Part shown: in pieces, positions 7,548 to 12,731 of the stretch
How positions within the stretch are numbered: position 1 is the stretch's first letter
How the letters are laid out: every line of letters begins with the position of its first letter
Source: JBDKGH01 sp039798265
GTDB taxonomy: Bacteria; Bacteroidota; Bacteroidia; Flavobacteriales_D; Sanyastnellaceae
Direction: 5' to 3'
Length of the DNA: 12,731 nucleotides
Assembly (NCBI GenBank): GCA_039798265.1
Contig: JBDKGH010000134.1
Location: forward strand, 1-12,731
The notes under the pieces: generated by a model
Told to the model about the DNA's origin: nothing
What the model saw: only the letters and a program-made list of their open reading frames with translations
Databases searched by the model: none
Translations under genes and position numbers: made by a program

Positions 7548-7664
7548 TCTACTCATTTAATCGCTTCTTAAAAGTGGAAATTTATCCTGGGCCAAATGTA
7601 GATTCCATTAACCCTCGCGGCAAATAAAAAATGACTTTTTATCCTTTTAAGCCCAAAAAACACT

Positions 7665-7697
7665 TATTTCATGACCTTCACAATGTATTTCGTGACC
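7665..7697 (+). repeat. Pair of 12-bp direct repeats, 21 bp apart
   Basis: TATTTCATGACC (7665-7676) and TATTTCGTGACC (7686-7697) differ at one base and are spaced 21 bp start to start, two turns of the helix. They are about 175 nt upstream of the rocD start. They could be a two-site operator; chance is also possible. Confidence 0.35.
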
Positions 7698-7847
7698 AAT
7701 AACCCACACTTCACCCCTTTTCACCAAATCCATCCCCCTTTACTTATTTTTCGGTAGGTCAAAAAAAGAACCCTAAACAAGAGAGATCCGACTTTTGACA
7801 CGCGTTAAATAACGTTGCACTTCGATAGTGGGCTAATCAGTTCGTTG

Positions 7848-7865
7848 TACTTTTGTCAGACAAAA
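7848..7865 (+). promoter_or_regulatory. rocD -7 element overlapped by a 15-bp palindrome
   Basis: TACTTTTG at 7848-7855 is a perfect TAnnTTTG, 17 nt before the rocD ATG. The -33 position has only GTG (7828-7830, 17-nt spacer). The perfect palindrome TTTTGTC-A-GACAAAA (7851-7865) covers the second half of the -7 element and the probable transcription start, a good place for a repressor. Confidence 0.55.
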
Positions 7866-7872
7866 TTTTGAT

Positions 7873-9129
7873 ATGAGTAACCTTTCTATGACCGCTGAGA
7901 AAATCAGCAGTGCCGAAGCCATCCAACTAGAAGATAAGTACGGAGCCCATAACTACCACCCGATTCCTGTTGTTCTTGAACGCGGAGAGGGCGTGTATGT
8001 GTGGGATTTAGAAGGCAAGCGGTACTTTGATTTTCTTTCGGCCTATAGTGCGGTTAACCAAGGGCATTGCCACCCGCGCATCGTGAAATCGATGATTGAA
8101 CAAGCCGGAAAGCTCACCTTAACTTCCCGTGCCTTTTATAATAGTGCATTGGGGGTTTATGAAAAATTCATTACTCAATTCTTCGGTTACGAAAAGGTGC
8201 TTCCTATGAATACCGGGGTTGAAGCCGGCGAGACGGCCGTAAAGCTCACACGCCGTTGGGGGTATAAAGTCAAAGGCATTGCCGACAATCAAGCCAAAAT
8301 AGTTTTTGTAGAAGGCAACTTCTGGGGTCGCACATTAGCTGCGATTTCCTCTTCTACCGATCCAAGCAGCTTCGCCGGTTTTGGTCCATATATGCCCGGG
8401 TACATTACCGTTCCATACAATGATTTGGCTGCCTTAGAGGCAGCGTTTCAAGCAGATCCCAATATCGCAGGTTTCATGTTTGAGCCCATACAGGGTGAAG
8501 CTGGTGTAGTAGTACCGCACGAAGGCTACCTCAAAGGTGTGCGCACCCTTTGCGATCAATACAAGGTACTCATGATTGCCGATGAGGTACAAACCGGACT
8601 CGCACGCACGGGTAAAATGCTTGCCTGTGATCATGAAAATGTAAAGCCAGATATCCTTGTATTGGGGAAGGCTTTATCCGGTGGTACCATGCCCGTGAGC
8701 GCAGTGTTAGCGAATGACGAAATCATGCTCACCATAAAACCAGGCGAACATGGCTCTACCTACGGTGGCAATCCACTCGCCTGTGTAGTGGCCATTGAAG
8801 CGCTAAACGTTTTGAAGGATGAGCAACTCGCTGAAAACGCTGATCGCTTAGGTCAAGTTTTCCGCGATGCGATGAATCAATTGAAAAACGAAACAACCCT
8901 TGTTACGCTGGTAAGAGGTAAAGGCCTACTCAACGCGGTAGTCATCAACGATACAGAAGAAAGCGATACAGCATGGAACCTGTGCGTGAAAATGGCCGAA
9001 AATGGCCTTCTTGCTAAGCCAACACATGGTAACATTATTCGCTTTGCTCCTCCATTGGTGATCAATGACGAACAATTACAAGAGTGCATTTCCATCATCC
9101 GAAAAGTGATTTTGGAACATACCGCCTAA
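7873..9129 (+). CDS. rocD: Ornithine aminotransferase
   Basis: 418 residues, a class-III PLP aminotransferase. It moves the delta-amino group of L-ornithine to 2-oxoglutarate, giving glutamate-5-semialdehyde, and links arginine/ornithine breakdown to proline and glutamate. Seen: YGAHNYHPIPVVLERGEGVYVWDLEGKRYFDFLSAYSAVNQGHCHP, typical of ornithine aminotransferases; NTGVEAGETAVKLTRRWGY; Glu209 in EPIQGEAGVV; Asp237 and Gln240 in ADEVQTGLARTGK; and PLP-lysine Lys266 in LVLGKALSGG. The Asp, Gln and Lys keep the same spacing as in the human enzyme. The first ATG at 7873 is used; an internal ATG five codons later is possible. The leader is only about 10-12 nt. The next gene starts 15 nt after the stop. 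Confidence 0.95.
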   Translation: MSNLSMTAEKISSAEAIQLEDKYGAHNYHPIPVVLERGEGVYVWDLEGKRYFDFLSAYSAVNQGHCHPRIVKSMIEQAGKLTLTSRAFYNSALGVYEKFITQFFGYEKVLPMNTGVEAGETAVKLTRRWGYKVKGIADNQAKIVFVEGNFWGRTLAAISSSTDPSSFAGFGPYMPGYITVPYNDLAALEAAFQADPNIAGFMFEPIQGEAGVVVPHEGYLKGVRTLCDQYKVLMIADEVQTGLARTGKMLACDHENVKPDILVLGKALSGGTMPVSAVLANDEIMLTIKPGEHGSTYGGNPLACVVAIEALNVLKDEQLAENADRLGQVFRDAMNQLKNETTLVTLVRGKGLLNAVVINDTEESDTAWNLCVKMAENGLLAKPTHGNIIRFAPPLVINDEQLQECISIIRKVILEHTA

Positions 9130-9144
9130 ATTTTTTCTTTAAAA

Positions 9145-10557
9145 ATGAAAGTAGAACAGATATATACAGGTTGTCTTGCTCAAGGAGCCTATTACATCAT
9201 GAGCAACGGCGAAGCAGCGATCATTGATCCCCTTCGTGAAGTACAACCTTATCTTGATCGTGCACAACGCGATGGAGTAAAAATCAAGTATGTTTTCGAG
9301 ACGCATTTCCACGCGGACTTTGTTTCGGGGCATTTAGATCTTTCCAAAAAAAGCGGTGCGCCTATTGTTTATGGGCCAAACGCTAATCCTGAATTTGAAG
9401 CCCACATTGCAAAAGATGGCGAAGTATTTACCATAGGAAATGTTACCATCACTGCACTTCACACACCAGGTCATACCTTAGAATCGACCACTTATTTGTT
9501 GAAAGACGAACAGGGAAAAGACATCGCTATTTTCACAGGTGATACTCTTTTTCTAGGTGACGTCGGCCGCCCAGATCTTGCTCAAAAAGCAGCGGACATT
9601 ACCATGGAAGATCTTGCAGGAATGCTCTATGATTCTTTGCAGAGTAAAATAATGCCTCTTGCTGCCGATGTAACTGTTTATCCAGGACACGGCGCTGGCA
9701 GTGCTTGTGGTAAAAACATGATGAAGGAAACCGTTGACACCTTGGGGCATCAAAAGGAGATGAATTACGCTCTTCTTCAACCATCCCGAGAAGCTTTTAT
9801 AGCCGCGGTTACTGATGGTCTATCAGCACCACCCGCCTATTTCCCCGGTAATGTGATGATGAATAAAAAAGGTTACGACTCGTATGATTCGGTAATGGAG
9901 CGCGGAAATAATCCTTTGTCCATCGACGCCTTTGTTGCTGCCGTTGCAAGCACTGACGCCATCATACTCGACACTCGCAATCCGGCCATATTTCACAAAG
10001 GCTTTGTGCCCCAATCCATCAACATTGGCATTGATGGCCAATTTGCTCCATGGGTCGGTGCATTAATTGCCGATGTAAAACAACCCATTGCTTTAATCAC
10101 TGACCTTGGTCGTGAAGCCGAGGTAGTGATGCGCTTGGCTCGTGTTGGTTTTGATAACGTATTGGGCTATCTGCAAGGAGGATATGAGTCATGGGCAGCA
10201 GCTGGAAAGGAAATAGACACCGTTCATCGCATCAGTGCTGCAGAATTTGCAGAGCGCGTAGATGTGAACAAAGACAAGGTAGTGGACGTGCGTAAAGAAG
10301 GCGAGTACGCTGCCGAGCACATAGAAAACGCTTACCTCCGTCCACTTGATATAATCAATGAATGGACTTCTTCCATAAATGAAAATGAGCATTTCTTCTT
10401 GCATTGCGCAGGTGGTTACCGTTCTATGATAGCAGCCTCCATTTTAAAGTCAAGAGGCATTCATCACTTCACCGAAATTGAAGGCGGGTTTGGCGCCATA
10501 GCCAAAACCTCCGTGCCGAAGACGGATTTTGTGTGTCAGAGTAAGGTTAGTTATTAA
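9145..10557 (+). CDS. Persulfide dioxygenase (ETHE1/CstB-like) fused to two rhodanese domains
   Basis: 470 residues. Residues 1-235 are a metallo-beta-lactamase fold of the ETHE1 class: THFHADF (His54, His56, Asp58), TPGHT (His110), TGDTLFLGDVGRPDL (Asp133) and VYPGHGAGS (His182). The iron ligands expected in ETHE1 correspond to His54, His110 and Asp133. Phe59 replaces the second-metal His of two-metal family members, as expected for a mono-iron enzyme. Residues about 255-355 are a first rhodanese domain (IILDTRNPAIFHKGFVPQSINI) with Asp320 where the catalytic Cys would be. Residues about 362-458 are a second rhodanese with an intact Cys421 loop (HCAGGYRSM). The family oxidises glutathione- or thiol-persulfide to sulfite; the active rhodanese can join sulfite and persulfide sulfur into thiosulfate, as in Staphylococcus CstB. 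It is probably cotranscribed with rocD. Its stop codon lies inside the first unit of a 7-bp repeat array. Confidence 0.93.
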   Translation: MKVEQIYTGCLAQGAYYIMSNGEAAIIDPLREVQPYLDRAQRDGVKIKYVFETHFHADFVSGHLDLSKKSGAPIVYGPNANPEFEAHIAKDGEVFTIGNVTITALHTPGHTLESTTYLLKDEQGKDIAIFTGDTLFLGDVGRPDLAQKAADITMEDLAGMLYDSLQSKIMPLAADVTVYPGHGAGSACGKNMMKETVDTLGHQKEMNYALLQPSREAFIAAVTDGLSAPPAYFPGNVMMNKKGYDSYDSVMERGNNPLSIDAFVAAVASTDAIILDTRNPAIFHKGFVPQSINIGIDGQFAPWVGALIADVKQPIALITDLGREAEVVMRLARVGFDNVLGYLQGGYESWAAAGKEIDTVHRISAAEFAERVDVNKDKVVDVRKEGEYAAEHIENAYLRPLDIINEWTSSINENEHFFLHCAGGYRSMIAASILKSRGIHHFTEIEGGFGAIAKTSVPKTDFVCQSKVSY

Positions 10558-10587
10558 TGATTAATGATTAATGATTAGTGATTAATG
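10553..10587 (+). repeat. Left heptad array, five ATTAATG-type units
   Basis: Five 7-bp units in exact phase: ATTAATG three times, ATTAGTG, ATTAATG. The first unit contains the stop codon of the persulfide dioxygenase gene (TAA at 10555-10557). Confidence 0.9.
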
Positions 10588-10734
10588 CCTAGAGGTTGGG
10601 ATTAGTTGCATAACCCTTCGGGTTATGGTCATTGTCGATTTGTTGTAATACCCCTAACCAGAGCTTTTTCAATTAGAAAAAGTAAAATCACCCGCCAACA
10701 GCCCATCATTTATCATTATTGATTAATCACTGAT
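10588..10734. other. Hairpin-rich non-coding stretch between left and inner heptad arrays
   Basis: It holds a perfect 8-bp hairpin (CATAACCC 10609-10616, loop TTC, GGGTTATG 10620-10627), a 7-bp hairpin (CTTTTTC 10664-10670, loop AATTA, GAAAAAG 10676-10682), and a possible longer pairing of GGTTGGG near 10594 with CCTAACC near 10653. Neither hairpin has a T-tract, so no terminator for the rocD operon is clear. The stretch is enclosed by complementary heptad arrays, so it may fold as one RNA. Confidence 0.5.
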
Positions 10735-10776
10735 CATTAATAACTAATCATTAATAACTAATCATTAGACATTAGT
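10735..10776 (-). repeat. Inner heptad array, six CATTAAT-type units
   Basis: In-phase 7-mers on the plus strand: CATTAAT, AACTAAT, CATTAAT, AACTAAT, CATTAGA, CATTAGT. They have the same orientation as the right array and opposite to the left one. The stop codon of the four-helix-bundle gene (10765-10767, minus strand) lies inside it. More degenerate copies precede it from about 10704. Confidence 0.85.
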
Positions 10777-11118
10777 CCGATTCTTTTTACTGGTCTTTAA
10801 AATGGCAATAGTCATTTTAAGTAATTGCTCAGCTTCATCATGAAGTCTGGTGTATTCGGGTTTTTCAATATACTCGCCGCTATTGATTAGGTTAAGCCAA
10901 TAGATTGTTTCATTGGTTTCTTTTTGGCCAATCTGCATTTTATGAATAAAATCCGCTTTACTTTCTGCGTATTGCGCTTCTCTGACCAATGCACCAATGG
11001 AAGTACCTGAACGTCTCAATTGATCCGTCAGACTCCATATTTTATGGTTGTGATCTATTTCTTTGCAGAGCTTTACAATCTCAATGGCGAACGCAAGACT
11101 TTTTTCTTGAATAGTCAT
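10765..11118 (-). CDS. Four-helix-bundle protein (23S rRNA intervening-sequence type, S23/TIGR02436 family)
   Basis: 117 residues, all helical in character. Seen: the family's N-terminal helix (SLAFAIEIVKLCKEI), then the near-signature LTDQLRRSGTSIGALVREAQYAESKADFIHKMQIGQKETNETIYWLNLI and a C-terminal helix ending in a Lys-rich tail. The length matches the family. Members were first found in intervening sequences of Leptospira and Coxiella 23S rRNA and occur outside rRNA in many Bacteroidota; they are related to Avd, the accessory protein of diversity-generating retroelements. The biochemical role of free-standing copies is unknown. The start ATG is at 11116-11118, with a full -33/-7 promoter just upstream. 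It is convergent with the rocD operon and enclosed by heptad arrays. Confidence 0.9.
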   Translation of the reverse strand: MTIQEKSLAFAIEIVKLCKEIDHNHKIWSLTDQLRRSGTSIGALVREAQYAESKADFIHKMQIGQKETNETIYWLNLINSGEYIEKPEYTRLHDEAEQLLKMTIAILKTSKKNRTNV

Positions 11119-11137
11119 GATGTTGTCGATTAAGGTT

Positions 11138-11165
11138 CAAACCTATATCCACAACACCAAATCAA
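11138..11165 (-). promoter_or_regulatory. Complete Bacteroidota promoter of the four-helix-bundle gene
   Basis: On the minus strand TTG (11165-11163, inside TTTTTTG), a 17-nt spacer and a perfect -7 element TAGGTTTG (11145-11138). The -7 element ends 19 nt before the ATG. Confidence 0.7.
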
Positions 11166-11194
11166 AAAATATTACTTAACAGCATACCTACATT

Positions 11195-11236
11195 CACTAA
11201 TCACTAATCACTAATCATTAATCATTAATCATTAAT
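11195..11236 (-). repeat. Right heptad array, six CACTAAT/CATTAAT units
   Basis: On the plus strand: CACTAAT three times, then CATTAAT three times, in exact 7-bp phase. The last five units are the inverted copy of the left array with one mismatch. The array stops 1 nt before the terminal inverted repeat of the insertion sequence. Confidence 0.9.
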
Positions 11237-11237
11237 C

Positions 11238-11260
11238 ATCACACCTGTCCAAGACGTTTT
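11238..11260 (+). repeat. IS left terminal inverted repeat
   Basis: All 23 bases match the reverse complement of 12590-12612. The first few bases also resemble the adjacent CATTAAT array, so the true tip may be at 11239-11242. Confidence 0.92.
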
Positions 11261-11278
11261 GATTTAGGGTAAAAAAAT

Positions 11279-11340
11279 GAAGTTGGTTCCGGACGAATCC
11301 GGTATGTTTGAGTTACTACACAAAAACAAAAACCAACTTC
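11279..11340 (+). promoter_or_regulatory. Transposase promoter lying between the arms of an inverted repeat that ends 3 nt before the start codon
   Basis: GAAGTTGGTT (11279-11288) and AACCAACTTC (11331-11340) are a perfect 10-bp inverted repeat, with an extra hairpin CCGGA/TCCGG (11289-11302) next to the left arm. A promoter fits inside: TTG 11283-11285, a 17-nt spacer, and TATGTTTG 11303-11310 (perfect -7). Transcripts starting at about 11315-11318 would lack the left arm and leave the start free. Read-through RNA from outside would carry both arms and could hide the start. Confidence 0.6.
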
Positions 11341-11343
11341 GGG

Positions 11344-12513
11344 ATGAATATCACACTCTTTTCTCAAATTCTCCAAAAAGTTAGACGAGATTCTTTCAAT
11401 TCTTTGGCGGAGAGGCATCAATCTAACAAACACAGCAAGGGAAACGACGCATGGTCTCATTTCGTAACCATGCTATTCTGCCAGTTTGCAAAATGTGAAA
11501 GTCTGAATGATATATGCAATGGAATGCGCTCTGCAACAGGCGATCACAATCATCTGGGTGTATCTAAATCGATGTGTAAATCAAGTTTGTCTTACAACAA
11601 TGAACACCGCGACTGGCGGCTATTTGAGTCACTATATTACAGACTTGTCGATGAGTTTTCACCAGACTTGAAAAGGAGTCGATGCTTACTTCCAAAACGA
11701 AAGATCTATCTGCTTGACTCCACTACCATTGATCTTTGTTTGAAGGTTTTTGATTGGGCGAAGTTCAGGCAAAAGAAAGGCGCCATAAAGCTTCACACGG
11801 TCCTAGACTATGATAGCTGTATGCCCGTATTTATAGACATTACGGATGGTAAAAGGCACGATGCTAAAGTAGCTGAGGACATAGATTTTCCAGATCAAAG
11901 CATTGTAGTTGCAGATCGCGGTTATATCAATTTCAAATGGATGCGTCAACTCGATGAGTCCGGTGCCTTTTTCGTTATAAGGGGAAAGGAGAATATCAAG
12001 TTCAACCTGAAAGAACGCCCACTTGACCGGATGAATGAGGCTAATAGGAACATTCAATATGATTGGGATGTCGAGTTGGAGCTTTATCTATCAAAAACCA
12101 AGTATGACAAGCCTTTGCGCATGGTTCAGGTCTATGATGAAGAAACCGGAAATTACTTTGAACTCTTGACGAATAATTTTAGTTGGACAGCATCAACGAT
12201 CTCAGAACTGTACAAAAGACGTTGGGCGATCGAATCTTTCTTCAAAGACATCAAGACTCACTTGAAAATCAAATCATTCGTAGGAACCAGTCGCAATGCG
12301 GTATTGACACAGATTTGGACAGCAATGATCACGATTTTGCTCTTAAAAACCCTGCAAAAACAGGCGAAGCACAAATGGCACTTATCCAACCTAATTTCCT
12401 TTATCCGAATCAATCTTTTCGTCAAAATCGACCTTCAGAAGTGGTTGGATAAACCATTCTTGGATGCAGACGAGTTGAAACCTCCAGACGGAACTCAGCT
12501 TGCGCTTTTCTAA
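11344..12513 (+). CDS. IS4-family DDE transposase
   Basis: 389 residues from the ATG at 11344; a TTG 12 codons earlier (11308) is in frame but lies within the -7 element, so it is unlikely to be used. Residues 1-65 form the N-terminal domain often annotated DUF4372 in this subgroup (LFSQILQKVRRDSFNSLAERH, then WSHFVTMLFCQFAKCESLNDI). The catalytic acids are Asp125 (LLDST), Asp191 (VADRGY) and Glu297. The IS4 YREK signature is complete: Tyr290, Arg293, Glu297, Lys304 in YKRRWAIESFFKDIK. The protein cuts at the element's inverted ends and inserts it elsewhere. The gene is intact and looks functional. It has its own promoter inside the element. Confidence 0.95.
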   Translation: MNITLFSQILQKVRRDSFNSLAERHQSNKHSKGNDAWSHFVTMLFCQFAKCESLNDICNGMRSATGDHNHLGVSKSMCKSSLSYNNEHRDWRLFESLYYRLVDEFSPDLKRSRCLLPKRKIYLLDSTTIDLCLKVFDWAKFRQKKGAIKLHTVLDYDSCMPVFIDITDGKRHDAKVAEDIDFPDQSIVVADRGYINFKWMRQLDESGAFFVIRGKENIKFNLKERPLDRMNEANRNIQYDWDVELELYLSKTKYDKPLRMVQVYDEETGNYFELLTNNFSWTASTISELYKRRWAIESFFKDIKTHLKIKSFVGTSRNAVLTQIWTAMITILLLKTLQKQAKHKWHLSNLISFIRINLFVKIDLQKWLDKPFLDADELKPPDGTQLALF

Positions 12514-12543
12514 AAGGGGGGATCAAAGACACAAAATCATATT

Positions 12544-12566
12544 TTGACGCTTGAAACACGCGTCAA
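12544..12566 (+). other. Stem-loop after the transposase gene
   Basis: TTGACGC (12544-12550) pairs with GCGTCAA (12560-12566) around a 9-nt loop, 30 nt after the stop codon. No T-tract follows directly (a short TTTT comes 11 nt later), so it is at best a weak terminator. Confidence 0.35.
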
Positions 12567-12589
12567 CGTTGAACTCTTTTGCACAGGAG

Positions 12590-12612
12590 AAAACGTCTTG
12601 GACAGGTGTGAT
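12590..12612 (-). repeat. IS right terminal inverted repeat
   Basis: The perfect 23-base partner of 11238-11260. It ends 6 nt before the stop codon of the gene at the right edge. Confidence 0.92.
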
Positions 12613-12618
12613 ATATTA

Positions 12619-12731
12619 TTACTCATATTGCTTCTTGTGGAGGGCGTTCATCGATCTGTGAACAGAATCAAGTTGGTTTTTAAACTTTTCAAGAGATGTA
12701 ATGCCTATTGTATTTACGGCAAATTTTTCGA
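12619..12731 (-). CDS. C-terminal end of an unidentified protein, cut by window edge
   Basis: The minus strand is open from the right edge for 36 residues and stops at 12619-12621. The sequence ends ITSLEKFKNQLDSVHRSMNALHKKQYE, a charged amphipathic helix. I recognise no family. The plus strand is also open over much of this stretch, so coding is likely but not certain. The insertion sequence ends 6 nt after its stop codon, so the gene itself appears unbroken on this side. Confidence 0.45.
   Translation of the reverse strand, partial: EKFAVNTIGITSLEKFKNQLDSVHRSMNALHKKQYE

Larger units (their letters stand above)
7371..7872. other. Non-coding region between divergent ndk and rocD
   Basis: 502 bp without a convincing gene. 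It holds the ndk promoter (left), the 103-nt inverted-repeat element (7445-7547), a pyrimidine-rich stretch on the plus strand (about 7650-7750) with two 12-bp direct repeats, and the rocD promoter with its palindrome (right). A frame at 7373-7627 spans the inverted repeat and has no recognisable protein features. Confidence 0.75.
10553..11236. mobile_element. Putative four-helix-bundle cassette bounded by 35-bp inverted heptad arrays
   Basis: The left array (10553-10587) and the last five units of the right array (11202-11236) are reverse complements over 35 bp with one mismatch, including a shared variant unit (ATTAGTG/CACTAAT) at the same place. Between them lie a hairpin-rich stretch, a third array and one minus-strand gene with its own promoter. 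The layout recalls rRNA intervening sequences, which encode this protein family between complementary ends, but here it sits at the 3' end of a protein gene. No recombinase is inside. Mobility is inferred from structure only. Confidence 0.45.
11238..12612 (+). mobile_element. Complete IS4-family insertion sequence, 1375 bp
   Basis: Perfect 23-bp terminal inverted repeats (11238-11260 and 12590-12612; core CACCTGTCCAAGACGTTTT) enclose one intact transposase gene with all DDE and YREK residues. The element looks young: no frameshift and no decay in the ends. I tested several possible borders and found no target-site duplication, so the flanks may have been rearranged. It lies between the right heptad array and an unidentified gene end. 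Confidence 0.93.

Noticed and set aside
7373..7627. 84-residue plus-strand frame between ndk and rocD
   Set aside because: It spans the 18-bp inverted repeat, starts next to the ndk start codon and has no domain or codon pattern like its neighbours.
7803..7814. CGTTA-AA-TAACG hairpin upstream of rocD
   Set aside because: A 5-bp stem with a 2-nt loop is too weak to call.
10609..10682. Terminator of the rocD operon
   Set aside because: Both hairpins lack a T-tract on the plus strand.
10553..11236. CRISPR array
   Set aside because: The repeats are 7-bp tandem units without spacers, and there are no cas genes.
10553..11236. Diversity-generating retroelement, suggested by the Avd-like four-helix-bundle protein
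   Set aside because: No reverse transcriptase and no template/variable repeat pair are visible in the window.
10553..11236. Genuine 23S rRNA intervening sequence
   Set aside because: The flanking sequence is protein-coding and IS DNA, not rRNA.
11308..11343. TTG at 11308 as the transposase start
   Set aside because: It lies within the -7 promoter element; the ATG at 11344 gives the usual family N-terminus.

Overview
This window looks like part of a Bacteroidota chromosome of moderate GC. The evidence is the protein set (DUF4476, a human-IDH1-like isocitrate dehydrogenase, ornithine aminotransferase, a free-standing four-helix-bundle/23S-IVS-type protein) and the promoters. Six starts have a perfect Bacteroidota -7 element (TAnnTTTG) a short way upstream, and there are no strong Shine-Dalgarno sites. 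I cannot name a genus.

Layout. (1) 1-640, minus: the N-terminal half of a saccharopine dehydrogenase that runs off the left edge. (2) 870-1973, plus: a secreted DUF4476 protein with a Thr/Gly-rich repeat region, closed by a strong terminator. (3) 2059-5493, plus: three consecutive lipoprotein genes, namely a TPR+CsgG-type protein, a large LPP20-type protein and a small LPP20-type protein. They are closed by a terminator that works in both directions. (4) 5561-7370, minus: NADP-isocitrate dehydrogenase (icd) and nucleoside diphosphate kinase (ndk), each with its own promoter; the ndk terminator overlaps the icd promoter. (5) 7371-7872: 500 bp with no convincing gene. It holds the ndk and rocD promoters, a 103-nt structure closed by an 18-bp stem, a pair of direct repeats and a palindrome over the rocD -7 element. 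(6) 7873-10557, plus: rocD and, 15 nt later, a persulfide dioxygenase fused to two rhodanese domains. (7) 10553-12612: an accessory region. A four-helix-bundle gene is flanked by inverted arrays of a 7-bp repeat (35-bp ends with one mismatch), directly followed by a complete IS4-family insertion sequence with perfect 23-bp terminal inverted repeats. (8) 12619-12731, minus: the C-terminal end of an unidentified gene.

How it fits together. The left 7 kb is housekeeping and envelope biology. The three lipoproteins have the domain types of the Vibrio FlgO/FlgP/FlgT outer-membrane flagellar ring and of CsgG, but no flagellar or curli gene is nearby. They may therefore form a separate outer-membrane complex; this is inference. 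rocD and the persulfide dioxygenase link ornithine/arginine breakdown and sulfide/persulfide handling on one probable transcript.

The most unusual signals are the inverted-repeat-bounded four-helix-bundle cassette, the IS leader whose promoter lies between the arms of an inverted repeat ending just before the transposase start, the structured element between ndk and rocD, and the CsgG-LPP20-LPP20 operon.
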